From assembly GCF_027594785.1 (NCBI RefSeq), contig NZ_CP075584.1, positions 1,860,001 to 1,924,000 on the forward strand: 64,000 nucleotides of DNA. Reading direction: 5' to 3'. The first letter of the stretch is position 1. Every line of letters begins with the position of its first letter. The notes beneath the pieces were generated by a model, which worked only from the letters and a program-made list of their open reading frames with translations, was not told the origin of the DNA and made no database searches. The position numbers and the translations under genes were made by a program. Source of the DNA: Cryobacterium breve. Lineage in GTDB: Bacteria; Actinomycetota; Actinomycetes; Actinomycetales; Microbacteriaceae. Below, in pieces: positions 8,882-18,760 of this stretch.

Positions 8882-9766
8882 ATGCCTCTCCGCGCCTCCC
8901 AGCGACGAATTCTCATCGCCGTCGCGACGGTCGCCGCGATCGTCGCCGGCGGCTTCCTTGTGCGGTCTGTCGTCGTGCCGCAGACAGCGTCCTCCGATCC
9001 CGCCGTCTTCGATGCCGGCGCCCTGATCAGCGACTACAACTTCTACAACCCCGATGCGATGACGACCGAAGAGGTGCAGTCCTTCCTGGAAGGCCGGAAC
9101 TGTGTGCGACGCGACGAGTCGCCGTGCCTCTGGGAGTACCGCGAGTCGACCGCGTCCGAACCCGCGCAGGGCCCCGGTCACTGCGCCGCCTATGAGGGCG
9201 CGACGAACGAGCGGGCGAGCTCGATCATCGAGAAGGTCGCCGAGGCGTGCACGATCAGTCCGCGGGTTCTCCTCGTGCTGCTGCAGAAGGAACAGTCCCT
9301 CCTCACCCGGCCCAGCGCATCCGGTTACCTGCGGGCGACGGGCTACGGCTGCCCGGATACCGCAGACTGCGATGCGGAGTACTTCGGCTTCTTCAATCAG
9401 GTCTACCGGGCCGCGTGGCAGTTCCGGCAGTACACCCAGGAGCCCGAACGCGCCTACAAGGTCGGCGCGGTCAGCGTCGCGTACAACCCCGACTCGGCGT
9501 GCGGCGCGGCGACGGTTCAGATCCGCAACCAGGCCACGGCGAACCTGTACAACTACACGCCGTACCAGCCGGATGCTGCCGCACTCGCCGACACGAACGG
9601 CGACGGCGGCGGATGCTCGACGCACGGAAACCTGAATTTCTGGCTGTTCTACAACACCTGGTTCGGGTCTTCGCTGAGTGAACCGTACCCCTCGGTGTTC
9701 GCGTCCTGTCTCAATCTCGTTGGCGGGCAGCCGTGCGCCCGCACCGAGCTGATCCCGACGGTTTGA
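8882..9766 (+). CDS. Secreted hemagglutinin-like protein
   Basis: A 294-residue protein with an N-terminal membrane/signal segment (residues ~9-27) and a cysteine-containing extracellular part. It resembles actinobacterial proteins annotated as hemagglutinin. The pattern is visible in LISDYNFYNPDAMTTEEVQSFL, VLLVLLQKEQSLL, ATGYGCPDTADCDAEYFGFF, AYNPDSACG and NQATANLYNYTPYQPD. The core with the KEQ motif is reminiscent of lysozyme-like folds, so peptidoglycan contact is possible, but I cannot claim activity. GGGTGGAG lies ahead of the ATG. It appears monocistronic. Confidence 0.7.
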   Translation: MPLRASQRRILIAVATVAAIVAGGFLVRSVVVPQTASSDPAVFDAGALISDYNFYNPDAMTTEEVQSFLEGRNCVRRDESPCLWEYRESTASEPAQGPGHCAAYEGATNERASSIIEKVAEACTISPRVLLVLLQKEQSLLTRPSASGYLRATGYGCPDTADCDAEYFGFFNQVYRAAWQFRQYTQEPERAYKVGAVSVAYNPDSACGAATVQIRNQATANLYNYTPYQPDAAALADTNGDGGGCSTHGNLNFWLFYNTWFGSSLSEPYPSVFASCLNLVGGQPCARTELIPTV

Positions 9767-9781
9767 CCGGGTAGAGGTCGG

Positions 9782-10354
9782 TCAGTCGCCCGCGGCGGGG
9801 GCGCCGCGGCTGCGGCGGAACGTGGACCGCTTGGGCCGCTCACGCAGCTGTGTGCGCACGTCATCGAGGATCTCCGTGACCGTCGCGAGTTCCCCCGGAT
9901 CGATTCGGTCGAAGAGCATCTCACGGACCAGCGTGACGTAACCGGGCCCGCCCGCGGCGAGCGCCGCCCGGCCGCCCGGCGTGATATGCGCGATCACGGA
10001 GCGCTCGTCGCCAGGGGACGGGCGTCGTTCGACGAGCCCGAGGGTCTCGAGCCTGGCCACCTGGTAGGTGAGACCGCTGCGGGACACCGTCAGGGCGTCG
10101 GCGATGTCCGTCATCCGCAACCGCCCCTCTGGCGCCTCGAGGAGCCGGAGCAGGATCTCGAACTGGGCGAGGGTCAGTCCCACGGCGTCCCGCAACTGGC
10201 GGTCGGCGGCGAACTGCACGATGTTCGCGGTCTCGACGATGGCGGCCCAGGCACGCATCTCCGCGGGCGACACGCTCGGAGCGGGGCCGCTGCGCTCCGG
10301 TTCGCCCTGTTCCGGATTGCCGGAAACGGGATTGCCCGCGGGGGGAATACTCAC
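9782..10354 (-). CDS. MarR-family regulator, divergent from ohr
   Basis: A 190-residue winged-helix regulator. It has a Pro/Gly-rich N-terminal extension of ~30 residues, then the MarR core (VGLTLAQFEILLRLLEAPEGRLRMTDIADALTVSRSGLTYQVARLETLGLVERRPSPGDERS). Gene position suggests an OhrR-like regulator of the divergent peroxidase. However, the protein contains no cysteine at all, so the usual thiol-based peroxide sensing by OhrR cannot operate. It may respond to another ligand or simply neighbour ohr. A short TTCG/CGAA inverted repeat lies in the shared promoter. Confidence 0.82.
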   Translation of the reverse strand: MSIPPAGNPVSGNPEQGEPERSGPAPSVSPAEMRAWAAIVETANIVQFAADRQLRDAVGLTLAQFEILLRLLEAPEGRLRMTDIADALTVSRSGLTYQVARLETLGLVERRPSPGDERSVIAHITPGGRAALAAGGPGYVTLVREMLFDRIDPGELATVTEILDDVRTQLRERPKRSTFRRSRGAPAAGD

Positions 10355-10371
10355 GACTTGCTCCTAGTTGT

Positions 10372-10383
10372 TTCGAATACGAA
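10372..10383. promoter_or_regulatory. Possible MarR operator
   Basis: TTCGAATACGAA is an inverted repeat (TTCG, 4 bases, CGAA) in the 85-base gap between the divergent marR and ohr genes. The arms are short, so this is only a candidate. Confidence 0.4.
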
Positions 10384-10439
10384 GCACTTCCACAAGGGCC
10401 ACCCCCAGTCTGCCCCGGCCCGCCACGAAAGAAGACACA

Positions 10440-10871
10440 ATGAGCACCGCCGTCTACACCGCATCCGCCACTTCCTGGGGCGGACGAACGGGCAAGGTCG
10501 TCACGAGCGACAACAAACTCGACCTCGACCTGTCCATTCCGGCCGAAATGGGCGGCGACGGCGGAGCGGGCACGAACCCCGAGCAGCTCTTCGCGAGCGG
10601 CTGGGCGGCGTGCTTCCACAACGCACTCAAGGGCGTCGCCCGCCAGCGCAAGGTCAACGTCACCGACTCCGCCGTCTCCCTCGAGGTACACCTCGTCGGC
10701 GGCATGGCCACCGGCTTCGACTTCGAGGTCACGATCGAGGCCCAGCTGCCCGGCGTCGACCCCGTCGTCGCCCAGGAGATGCTCGAGGCGGCCCACCAGG
10801 TCTGCCCGTACTCCCGCGCCACGCGCGGCAACATCCCGGTGACCCTCGTCGTCATCCCCGACGAGGACTAA
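10440..10871 (+). CDS. ohr: Organic hydroperoxide resistance protein (Ohr)
   Basis: A 143-residue peroxidase of the OsmC/Ohr fold that reduces organic hydroperoxides with two cysteines. Both are present: the peroxidatic one in SGWAACFHNALKGVA and the resolving one in AHQVCPYSRATRGNIPV. The N-terminal VYTASATSWGGRTGKVV and EMGGDGGAGTNPEQLFA match Ohr rather than OsmC. The ATG at 10440 is preceded by AAAGAAG. It stands alone after a divergent MarR gene. Confidence 0.92.
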   Translation: MSTAVYTASATSWGGRTGKVVTSDNKLDLDLSIPAEMGGDGGAGTNPEQLFASGWAACFHNALKGVARQRKVNVTDSAVSLEVHLVGGMATGFDFEVTIEAQLPGVDPVVAQEMLEAAHQVCPYSRATRGNIPVTLVVIPDED

Positions 10872-10998
10872 CCCGCACCTCTCCCCGCGCCCCGAGCGCG
10901 TAGCCGAGCGCGGGTCTTCCGCCGCCATGCGGGTGGCCCACCACCCGCGTGGCGGCGAAACGCCCGCGCTCGGTCCGACGCGCCAGCGGATGCCCGAG

Positions 10999-11842
10999 TC
11001 AGCGCCGGTGACGGATCCGAACCTTCGCCGGCGCTGGAGTGGGAGCCGGTGTCGGGGTTGCAGTGGGCGTGGGCGTCGGGGTCGCGGTGGGCGTCGGAGT
11101 GACGGTCGGCGTCGGCGTCACGACCACGGGCGCCGGGGCGCCGAGGCCGAGGAAGGCCGCGTCGAAGGAGTTCAGATCGACGAGCACGCCGTTCAGGTTG
11201 TGCTCGAACTTCTGCTGCACGCCGATCCGCGGGTTCGCGGCGGTATTCCAGCCGCCGTAGGCGACCATAGCGGGCGCGCCCGTGTCAGCGACCCAGCCGC
11301 TGTAGTTCACCGCGCCGGCGTTGGTATCCCAGAGCGGCACGTCGGCGAAGTCACTGCCGTTGTTCATGATGCTCGGCCACATCCCCGAGCCGCTGTAGAT
11401 CACCGGACGCACACCCATTGCGCGCACCCCGTCGACCATCGCACGGGTCACCGGCGGGCTGCCGGTCTCCACGTCGAGCGCGAAGAACTGCAGTTGCGAC
11501 TGGTACGGCCCGGCCGCAGCGATGCCGCCCTGCCAGCACGTCGCATCCCGTGTGTACACGGCGATCTTGAGGCCGGCGTCGAGCGCCATCTTGAGCCTGC
11601 GCCTGGGTGCGTTCCCACGGAGCACAACTGCCCCACGCGGTCGAGTGCATCACGTAGAGGCGAATGCCCTCGCTGTAGGCCTGCGTGAACCAGGCCGGGT
11701 CTGTGATGGTGTTCGCGGAGTCGACGACCTTGACGGACGGCGGCGGCGTCGCCGCCTGGGCGGGTGTGACATTGGTGGGGGCGATGAGGGCGAGTATAGC
11801 CAGCGACAGCGCAAGCGCTGCCGCAAGATATTTCTTGTTCAT
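10999..11842 (-). CDS. Secreted GH25-like/DUF1906-type glycoside hydrolase domain protein (frame break)
   Basis: A secreted protein of about 280 residues. The signal peptide MNKKYLAAALALSLAIL ends at PAQAA. The catalytic-like barrel runs through DPAWFTQAYSEGIRLYVMH, KIAVYTRDATCWQGG, LQFFALDVETG and RPVIYSGSGMW, consistent with Rv2525c-type or GH25-like domains. The tail is a Pro-Thr/Ala repeat (11030-11115), then a basic end. The frame breaks at 11593-11599 (GAGCCTG); removing one base gives TQAQLKMALDAG and the length then divides into codons. The ATG at 11842 is chosen for the signal peptide. Enzymatic specificity is unknown; a cell-wall role is likely because the Pro-Thr tail suits wall spanning. 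Confidence 0.65.
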
Positions 11843-12367
11843 GTGAGGGGACTCCGAAGTACCAGATCGTGGTGCTGAACCCGGTAACTCCAGTGTCAAA
11901 TCACTTCAGTGTCGCGTTTACGTCGCCGGAGCCGACTGTTCGTCAGACTCAACGGGTGGAACCAGGGGACAAGATAATCTGTCTATAGTGACACAATCTC
12001 ACGTTCTCTACCAGTCCCCAAAACGGGGCCACGCCGAAGCCGCCGACTCAGCCGAGAGCGTAATCCCCGCACTGCCACGCTCAGGCTCCGGCGCGGCCAT
12101 TCCCGGAGAGGCGGAGGCGTGGGCCAGCCTCGGAAACGCCCGGTGAGGGCGACAACCAGGCCGTGGATGCCTGCCGGCCGACTGCCGACATCGCGCGGGA
12201 AGTCGCGGCGACACTCCACCGTCTCCCCGGTCCGGCACCCAGCAGACACGGAGGGTCGGGGCGACCGGGCTGCCTAGACTCGCCACGTGCAGCCGGCATC
12301 GATCGCCATCCGGGGTTCTCCCGGGATTGCGCCCACCATCGGCCGCACGCAATCGAAAGGAACAACT
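11843..12367. other. Gene-free interval with divergent promoters
   Basis: About 525 bases without a convincing gene. A TATAGT (11986-11991) and two direct CAGTGTC copies around 11891-11916 may belong to promoters. Short open frames on either strand lack family features and codon bias. Nothing else is recognisable. Confidence 0.5.
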
Positions 12368-13282
12368 GTGACCCAGAACAAGAACTCCTCGGCTACCGCC
12401 ACCTCTCGAAAGAAGCGCCTCACGATCGGCGCCGCGTCCGTGCTCGCCGCGGGCGCCCTGCTCGGCACCGGAATGCAGGGAGCAACAGCAGCCCCGCTGG
12501 GCGGCACCGCCGAACCGGGCACCCCGTCGACCCCGTCGGCATCTGCCCCCGCCACCCCGGGCGCCTCGTTCTTCGGCTCTGTCGCGCACGAGCTGCGCGG
12601 CGACGTCTCGCACGGACAGGACTTCGGCGAGAAGGCCCAGAAGGTCGCCGCGACGATCTCCGATCACGCCGAGCTCTTCGCGAGCCTGCCCGCGAATCTG
12701 CAGGCCGACCTGACCACCCTCACGCAGGCCTCGGACGGGGACCGCACCGCCGCCGCCGAATTCATCGCCACCTCGGCTCTCGCCGGCGACTACGGCGAGC
12801 AGGCGCAGGCGCTCGCCGGTGCGATCCAGGCCGACCCGGAGCATCCGCTGCGCGCCGCCCTGCACGCCGCACTCGAGGGCAGCCTCGACACCGGAACGAC
12901 GGGCACCACCGGAACGACGGGCACCACCGGAACGACCGGCACTACCGGCACGACGGGCGGCACGGACACTGCAGCGCCCGGCGGCACCGGAACCGACTCC
13001 GGGGGCGGAGCCGCTGTCATCAAGCTCGCCTCGAGCCTCGCCGACAACCCGGCCCTCTTCGACAAGCTCCCGGTCGACCTCCAGAGCGCCCTGACGGCGC
13101 TCACGGCCCTCCCAGCCGACCAGCAGGATGCGGCGGCGCAGCAGATCGCGACCGACGCCGGCGCCGGAACCTACGGCCCGGAGATCCAGAAGATCACCGA
13201 GCACCTGACCGACGGAGACACAGCCGCCCACGACACGGGCGACGACGCGTCAGCCCACGGGGACGCGACCTCCGGCCACTAG
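12368..13282 (+). CDS. Secreted protein with duplicated ~65-residue module
   Basis: I do not recognise a named family. The 304-residue product starts at GTG 12368 (AAAGGAA upstream), with a Lys/Arg n-region then a hydrophobic signal segment ending at ATAAPLGG. Two copies of a related helical module follow: VAATISDHAELFASLPANLQ..LAGDYGEQAQ and LASSLADNPALFDKLPVDLQ..GAGTYGPEIQ. They are joined by a GTT-repeat linker (residues ~177-200) and Gly-rich spacer. The C-terminus is His/Asp/Gly-rich. The composition suggests an exported, flexible surface or wall-associated protein. It is followed by a clear terminator. Confidence 0.75.
   Translation: MTQNKNSSATATSRKKRLTIGAASVLAAGALLGTGMQGATAAPLGGTAEPGTPSTPSASAPATPGASFFGSVAHELRGDVSHGQDFGEKAQKVAATISDHAELFASLPANLQADLTTLTQASDGDRTAAAEFIATSALAGDYGEQAQALAGAIQADPEHPLRAALHAALEGSLDTGTTGTTGTTGTTGTTGTTGTTGGTDTAAPGGTGTDSGGGAAVIKLASSLADNPALFDKLPVDLQSALTALTALPADQQDAAAQQIATDAGAGTYGPEIQKITEHLTDGDTAAHDTGDDASAHGDATSGH
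12892..12959 (+). repeat. In-frame GTT tandem repeat in linker
   Basis: Seven GTT tripeptides are encoded by near-identical 9-base and 18-base units (accggaacgacgggcacc type). The array keeps the reading frame, so length variants would only change linker length. Confidence 0.85.
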
Positions 13283-13301
13283 AACCTGCCGGAACGAACA
13301 C

Positions 13302-13336
13302 GGAAGGCCGGGGGCGCAGTGCGCTCCCGGCCTTCC
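13302..13336 (+). terminator. Rho-independent-like hairpin
   Basis: GGAAGGCCGGG (13302-13312) pairs perfectly with CCCGGCCTTCC (13326-13336). It lies between the stop of the secreted protein gene and the convergent nrdF stop, so it may serve both. Confidence 0.75.
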
Positions 13337-13359
13337 GCTGTCCTACTTTCGATCCAGGG

Positions 13360-14358
<999 letters not shown>

Positions 14359-14437
14359 TCAGTCTTCGGCCGGTATCGGACGAGTCAGCGTGCACTGTGG
14401 ATTACAGCATCCACAGTAGATGAAGCGGGCGCTGTGC

Positions 14438-16594
14438 TTAGAGCATGCAACTCACGCAACCGTCAACCTCAGTCCCTTCGAGGGCCATCTGGCGGAGACG
14501 GATGTAGTAGATGGTCTTGATGCCCTTGCGCCACGCGTAGATCTGCGCCTTGTTGATGTCGCGGGTCGTCGCGGTGTCCTTGAAGAAGAGCGTGAGCGAG
14601 AGGCCCTGGTCGACGTGCTGCGTTGCCGCCGCGTAGGTGTCGATGATCTTCTCCGCGCCGATCTCGTAGGCGTCCTGGTAGAAGTCCAGGTTGTCGTTCG
14701 TCATGAACGGCGCCGGGTAGTAGACGCGGCCGAGCTTGCCTTCCTTGCGGATCTCGATCTTCGAGGCGATCGGGTGGATCGACGAGGTCGAGTTGTTGAT
14801 GTACGAGATTGACCCGGTCGGCGGAACGGCCTGCAGGTTCTGGTTGTAGATGCCGTGCTCGATGACGGATGCCTTGAGCTCGGCCCAGTCGGCCTGGGTC
14901 GGGATGCGCACCCCGGCCTTCTCGAACAGCTCGGCGCCGCGAATGGTGGCCGGAACCCACGCCTGGTCGGTGTACTTGTCGAAGAACGTGCCGGAGGCAT
15001 ACGTGGAGTCCTCGAAGCCGGCGAACGCGTGGCCACGCTCGATGGCGAGCGCGTTCGAGGCGCGGAGGGCGTGGAACAGCACCGTGTAGAAGTAGATGTT
15101 CGTGAAGTCGATCGCTTCTTCGCTGCCGTAGTACACCCGCTCACGGGCGAGGTAGCCGTGCAGGTTCATCTGGCCGAGGCCGATCGCGTGCGACTTGTCG
15201 TTGCCGTCTTCGATCGAGCGCACCGAGGTGATGTGGCTCTGCTCGGAGACCGAGTTGAGGCCACGGATCGCGGTTTCGACGGTCCTGCCGAAGTCCGGAG
15301 AGTCCATCGACAGGGCGATGTTCATCGACCCGAGGTTGCAGGAGATGTCCTTGCCGATGGTGTCGTAGGAGAGGTCTTCGTTGTAGGTGGTCGGGGTGTT
15401 GACCTGGAGGATCTCCGAGCACAGGTTCGACATGTTGATGCGGCCCTTGATCGGGTTCGCCGCGTTGACGGTGTCCTCGAACATGATGTACGGATAGCCG
15501 GACTCGAACTGGATCTCCGCGAGGGTCTGGAAGAAGTCGCGCGCCTTCATCTTGGACTTCTTGATCCGCGGGTCGTCGACCATCTCGTGGTACTTCTCGC
15601 TCACCGAGATGTCGGCGAAGGGCACGCCGTAGACGCGCCCGACGTCGTAGGGCGAGAACAGGTACATGTCCTCGTCCTTCTTGGCGAGCTCGAAGGTGAT
15701 GTCCGGGATGACGACGCCGAGCGACAGGGTCTTGATCCGCACCTTCTCATCGGCGTTCTCACGCTTGGTGTCGAGGAAGCGCATGATGTCAGGGTGGTGC
15801 GCGTGCAGGTACACGGCGCCGGCACCCTGGCGGGCGCCCAGCTGGTTCGCGTAGCTGAAGGAGTCTTCGAGGAGCTTCATCACGGGGATGATGCCGCTCG
15901 ACTGGTTCTCGATCTGCTTGATCGGGGCGCCGGACTCACGGATGTTGCTGAGCAGCAGGGCGACGCCGCCGCCGCGCTTGGAGAGCTGGAGGGACGAGTT
16001 GATGCCGCGGGCGATCGACTCCATGTTGTCTTCGATGCGGAGCAGGAAGCAGGAGACGAGCTCGCCGCGCTGCGCCTTGCCCGAGTTCAGGAACGTCGGC
16101 GTCGCGGGCTGGAAACGGCCGGCGATGATCTCCTCGACGAGGCCGGTCGCGAGCTTCTCGTCACCCTGGGCGAGGCCGAGGGCGGTCATGACGACGCGGT
16201 CCTCGAAACGCTCGAGGTAGCGGTTGCCGTCGAAGGTCTTGAGCGTGTACGACGTGTAGTACTTGAAGGCGCCCAGGAAGGTCTGGAAGCGGAACTTCTT
16301 CGAGTACGCAAGATCGTTGAGGCGCGTGATGAAGTCGAAGGAGTACTGGTCGAGCACGGCCTGCTCGTAGTACTCCTTCTCGACGAGGTAGTCGAGGCGC
16401 TCCCGGAGGGAGTGGAAGAACACCGTGTTCTGGTTGACGTGCTGCAGGAAGAACTCCCGGGCCGCTTCCCTGTCCTTATCGAACTGGATTTCCCCGTTCG
16501 GCCCATAGAGGTTGAGCATGGCGTTGAGGGAGTGATAGTCCATCGCGAGCGCGACCTGCGCGTGCGGGGCTACTTTCACGGCTGTTGCTTCCAA
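14438..16594 (-). CDS. nrdE: Class Ib ribonucleotide reductase alpha subunit
   Basis: The 718-residue catalytic subunit reducing ribonucleoside diphosphates. Recognised by [15 protein letters not shown] near the start, [73 protein letters not shown] and the C-terminal redox pair CVSCML that receives electrons from NrdH. No N-terminal ATP-cone is present, as expected for class Ib. It overlaps nrdI by 19 bases, which argues for coupling. Full length, nothing missing. Confidence 0.97.
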   Translation of the reverse strand: MEATAVKVAPHAQVALAMDYHSLNAMLNLYGPNGEIQFDKDREAAREFFLQHVNQNTVFFHSLRERLDYLVEKEYYEQAVLDQYSFDFITRLNDLAYSKKFRFQTFLGAFKYYTSYTLKTFDGNRYLERFEDRVVMTALGLAQGDEKLATGLVEEIIAGRFQPATPTFLNSGKAQRGELVSCFLLRIEDNMESIARGINSSLQLSKRGGGVALLLSNIRESGAPIKQIENQSSGIIPVMKLLEDSFSYANQLGARQGAGAVYLHAHHPDIMRFLDTKRENADEKVRIKTLSLGVVIPDITFELAKKDEDMYLFSPYDVGRVYGVPFADISVSEKYHEMVDDPRIKKSKMKARDFFQTLAEIQFESGYPYIMFEDTVNAANPIKGRINMSNLCSEILQVNTPTTYNEDLSYDTIGKDISCNLGSMNIALSMDSPDFGRTVETAIRGLNSVSEQSHITSVRSIEDGNDKSHAIGLGQMNLHGYLARERVYYGSEEAIDFTNIYFYTVLFHALRASNALAIERGHAFAGFEDSTYASGTFFDKYTDQAWVPATIRGAELFEKAGVRIPTQADWAELKASVIEHGIYNQNLQAVPPTGSISYINNSTSSIHPIASKIEIRKEGKLGRVYYPAPFMTNDNLDFYQDAYEIGAEKIIDTYAAATQHVDQGLSLTLFFKDTATTRDINKAQIYAWRKGIKTIYYIRLRQMALEGTEVDGCVSCML

Positions 16595-16980
16595 AATGAT
16601 TCCAATCCGTCGTGAACGATGCGCACATCATCCGGAGTTCCCAATACTTCAAATCGATACATATGCGGCACGTTGCACTTGGCCGCGATGATGTCCCCCG
16701 CGATGCAGAATGCCGTGCCGAAGTTCATGTTTCCCGCGCCGATCACGCCACGGATGAGCGAACGGTTGTGTTCGTCGTTCAGAAAGCGGATGACCTGCTT
16801 CGGCACCGCTCCCTTGGCCTCGCCGCCGCCATAGGTCGGAACGACGAGCACAAAGGGCTCGGTGGCCCGGAGCGGCTCGTCGCGCGCGTGCAACGGGATG
16901 CGCGCGGCCGGCCTGCCGAGTTTTTCCACGAACCTGTGGGTGTTCCCCGAGGTGCTGGAGAAATAGACGATTTCAGCCAT
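16576..16980 (-). CDS. nrdI: NrdI flavodoxin-like activator of ribonucleotide reductase
   Basis: A 134-residue flavoprotein that supplies oxidant for assembling the NrdF cofactor. The flavin loop is [16 protein letters not shown] near the N-terminus, and [22 protein letters not shown] and [15 protein letters not shown] are the other family motifs. It sits between nrdH and nrdE in the usual nrdHIEF order and overlaps nrdE. Confidence 0.95.
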   Translation of the reverse strand: MAEIVYFSSTSGNTHRFVEKLGRPAARIPLHARDEPLRATEPFVLVVPTYGGGEAKGAVPKQVIRFLNDEHNRSLIRGVIGAGNMNFGTAFCIAGDIIAAKCNVPHMYRFEVLGTPDDVRIVHDGLESFWKQQP

Positions 16981-17034
16981 TCACTGCCGGCTTCACTCTC
17001 GAACCGCTCGCTTCAGTCCCGTAGCGCTGACCGT

Positions 17035-17268
17035 TCAGGCGAGGCGTGCGGCGAGTTCATTGATCTTGTCCGGACGGAAGCCGGACCAGTGGTCCTCGTC
17101 GGTGATGACGACGGGCGCCTGCAGGTACCCAAGAGCCTTGACGGCCTCGAGGGCGTTCTCGTCGACGGAGAGGTCGAGCACTTCGTACTCGATGCCTTTG
17201 TTGTCGAGGGCCCGGTAGGTGGCTGTGCACTGCACACAGGAGGGCTTGGTGTAAACCGTGATTGCCAT
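17035..17268 (-). CDS. nrdH: NrdH glutaredoxin-like redoxin
   Basis: A 77-residue electron donor for NrdE. The redox motif CVQC is at residues ~11-14 (VYTKPSCVQCTAT), followed by APVVITDEDHWSGFRPDKI, the NrdH-specific C-terminal signature. The ATG at 17268 is chosen over the upstream one because the family begins at AITVYTKP and AAAGG lies upstream. It is the first gene of the nrd operon, downstream of paired palindromes resembling NrdR boxes. Confidence 0.95.
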   Translation of the reverse strand: MAITVYTKPSCVQCTATYRALDNKGIEYEVLDLSVDENALEAVKALGYLQAPVVITDEDHWSGFRPDKINELAARLA

Positions 17269-17420
17269 CTGGAAGGCCTTTCTCGTGTTCAAAAAATAGG
17301 TAGTTCAGAAAATAACGTGGTTCAGAAGTAAGTGCGCCAGTACGACTGTGCAAGTGCGATGCGGTCCGGCGAAACGCGGGATGTCACGTGTGTTGCGGCG
17401 TTGCTGTGCTGGAGACCAAT

Positions 17421-17464
17421 ACTACATGTAGTGCCAACGAATGGGAATGGCCACTACATGCGGT
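17421..17464 (-). promoter_or_regulatory. Paired NrdR-like boxes upstream of nrdHIEF
   Basis: ACTACATGTAGT (17421-17432) is a perfect palindrome, and ACTACATGCGGT (17453-17464) is a degenerate copy 32 bases further, about three helical turns. Tandem boxes at ~31-32 base spacing are the known arrangement for the ATP-cone repressor NrdR. The nrdR gene itself is not in the window. Confidence 0.7.
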
Positions 17465-17480
17465 AATTACAATTATGTAG

Positions 17481-17599
17481 TTATCCACCGACATTCGAGT
17501 TGTTGTCAACAGGCCGGCGCATTCGGAAGCCCGGTTTTCTGCGGAAACCGCCCGGTTATCCACATTCTGCAGAAACAGCATCCGCACCTCTGTGGATAA
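17481..17599. promoter_or_regulatory. Cluster of three DnaA boxes
   Basis: TTATCCACC (17481), TTATCCACA (17556) and inverted TGTGGATAA (17591) fall within 119 bases. Two match the DnaA box exactly. They lie upstream of the NrdR-like boxes and 3' of the LacI gene, with no other replication genes nearby, so regulation of nrd by DnaA is more likely than an origin. Confidence 0.6.
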
Positions 17600-17629
17600 C
17601 TCAGCGCGGGCGTGTCGCCACCTGGTGCG

Positions 17630-18664
17630 CTAGGCGCGCGGGGCGGTCGACTCCCGGACGATGAGCTCGGGAATGGAACCCGGCAGGTCGGGCGCCTCCT
17701 CGTCTTCGAGCACGGCGAGGAGGGTGCGCAGGATATTTCGGCCGAGTTCGTCGAAGTCCTGGCGCATGGTCGTGAGGGTCGGGGAGAAGAACGCGGCCTC
17801 GGGGATATCGTCGAACCCGATGACGCTCACGCGGTCCGGCACGGGGAGTCCGTTTCGGACGAGGGCGTGGATCAGGCCGAGCGCCATCTGGTCGTTGCCG
17901 GCGAACACGGCCGTGAAGTCGCCGTACGAGCCGGAGCGGATCAGGTCGACACCGAGGCGGAACCCGCTCGCCGGCGACCAGTCGCCGATCAGTGGTTCCC
18001 TCGCGATGAGGCCGCGGTCGCCGAGTTCGTCACGCCACCCCCTGGCCCGTTCGATGGCGTCGACGGAGTCGGCCGGTCCAGCGAGGTGCACGATGTTGGT
18101 GTGGCCGAGCTCGGCGAGATGCGCAACGGCGATCCGCGCGCCGCGATAGTTGTCGACGCCGACCCGGTGGAAGCCGCCGCGGCCGCTCGATTCCACCGCG
18201 ATGAGCGGCACCCCGAGTTCGATGCCCCTGACGGCCTCGAGGGCGCTGCGGTGCGCTGCGATCAGCACGATCGCCTCGACGTTCTGCCGCAGGAGGAGTT
18301 CGACGGCGGATCGCAGCGATTCCGGGTCCGACTCGAGCATGCTCGCCATGCTCACCGCGTACCGGGCGTCCCTCGCCGCCTCGTTGAAACGCAGGACGGT
18401 GCTCGATGGTCCGTAATCGGGGCCGCCGGTGGTGATCAGGCCGATCGTGCGGGAGCGACGGGTGACGAGGGCGCGCGCGGCCGGGGACGGCCGGTAGCGG
18501 AGTTGCTTGATCGCGTTCTCGACCCGTTCCCGCGTCGCGGGGCGCACGTTCGGGAGGTCGTTGAGCACCCGGGAGACCGTCTGGTGCGAAACCCCGGCCA
18601 GCCGCGCGACATCGAAGATATTGGCGACGCGCGCCTTCTCATCGTCCTTGCTCACCAGGCTCAT
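17630..18664 (-). CDS. LacI-family regulator of the ytf transporter operon
   Basis: A 344-residue regulator. The HTH reads NIFDVARLAGVSHQTVSRVLND, and the hinge region PSPAARALVTRRSRTIGLI leads into the effector domain (GLALIHALV, IGFDDIPEAAFFSPTLTT and a C-terminal ELIVREST). The ATG at 18664 puts the HTH ~16 residues in. It lies 96 bases after yjfF in the same direction, so it probably belongs to that operon and binds the TGTNAGCGCTNACA-type sites ahead of ytfQ. Confidence 0.88.
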   Translation of the reverse strand: MSLVSKDDEKARVANIFDVARLAGVSHQTVSRVLNDLPNVRPATRERVENAIKQLRYRPSPAARALVTRRSRTIGLITTGGPDYGPSSTVLRFNEAARDARYAVSMASMLESDPESLRSAVELLLRQNVEAIVLIAAHRSALEAVRGIELGVPLIAVESSGRGGFHRVGVDNYRGARIAVAHLAELGHTNIVHLAGPADSVDAIERARGWRDELGDRGLIAREPLIGDWSPASGFRLGVDLIRSGSYGDFTAVFAGNDQMALGLIHALVRNGLPVPDRVSVIGFDDIPEAAFFSPTLTTMRQDFDELGRNILRTLLAVLEDEEAPDLPGSIPELIVRESTAPRA

Positions 18665-18760
18665 TGGCTCCCACCGACGCGCGATCAACGCATCGTCTCT
18701 CTGTCCCCTTATTCTGGCTCACGCGCGGGTGCCGTGGCCGACACGCTCGCGCCGGACGCG

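Noticed and set aside
11983-12365. Small minus-strand frames in the gap before the duplicated-module gene
   Set aside because: Composition is Arg/Pro/Ser-rich without family features or ribosome sites.
17481-17599. Possible replication origin
   Set aside because: Only three DnaA boxes, no AT-rich unwinding tract, and no dnaA, dnaN or parAB nearby.
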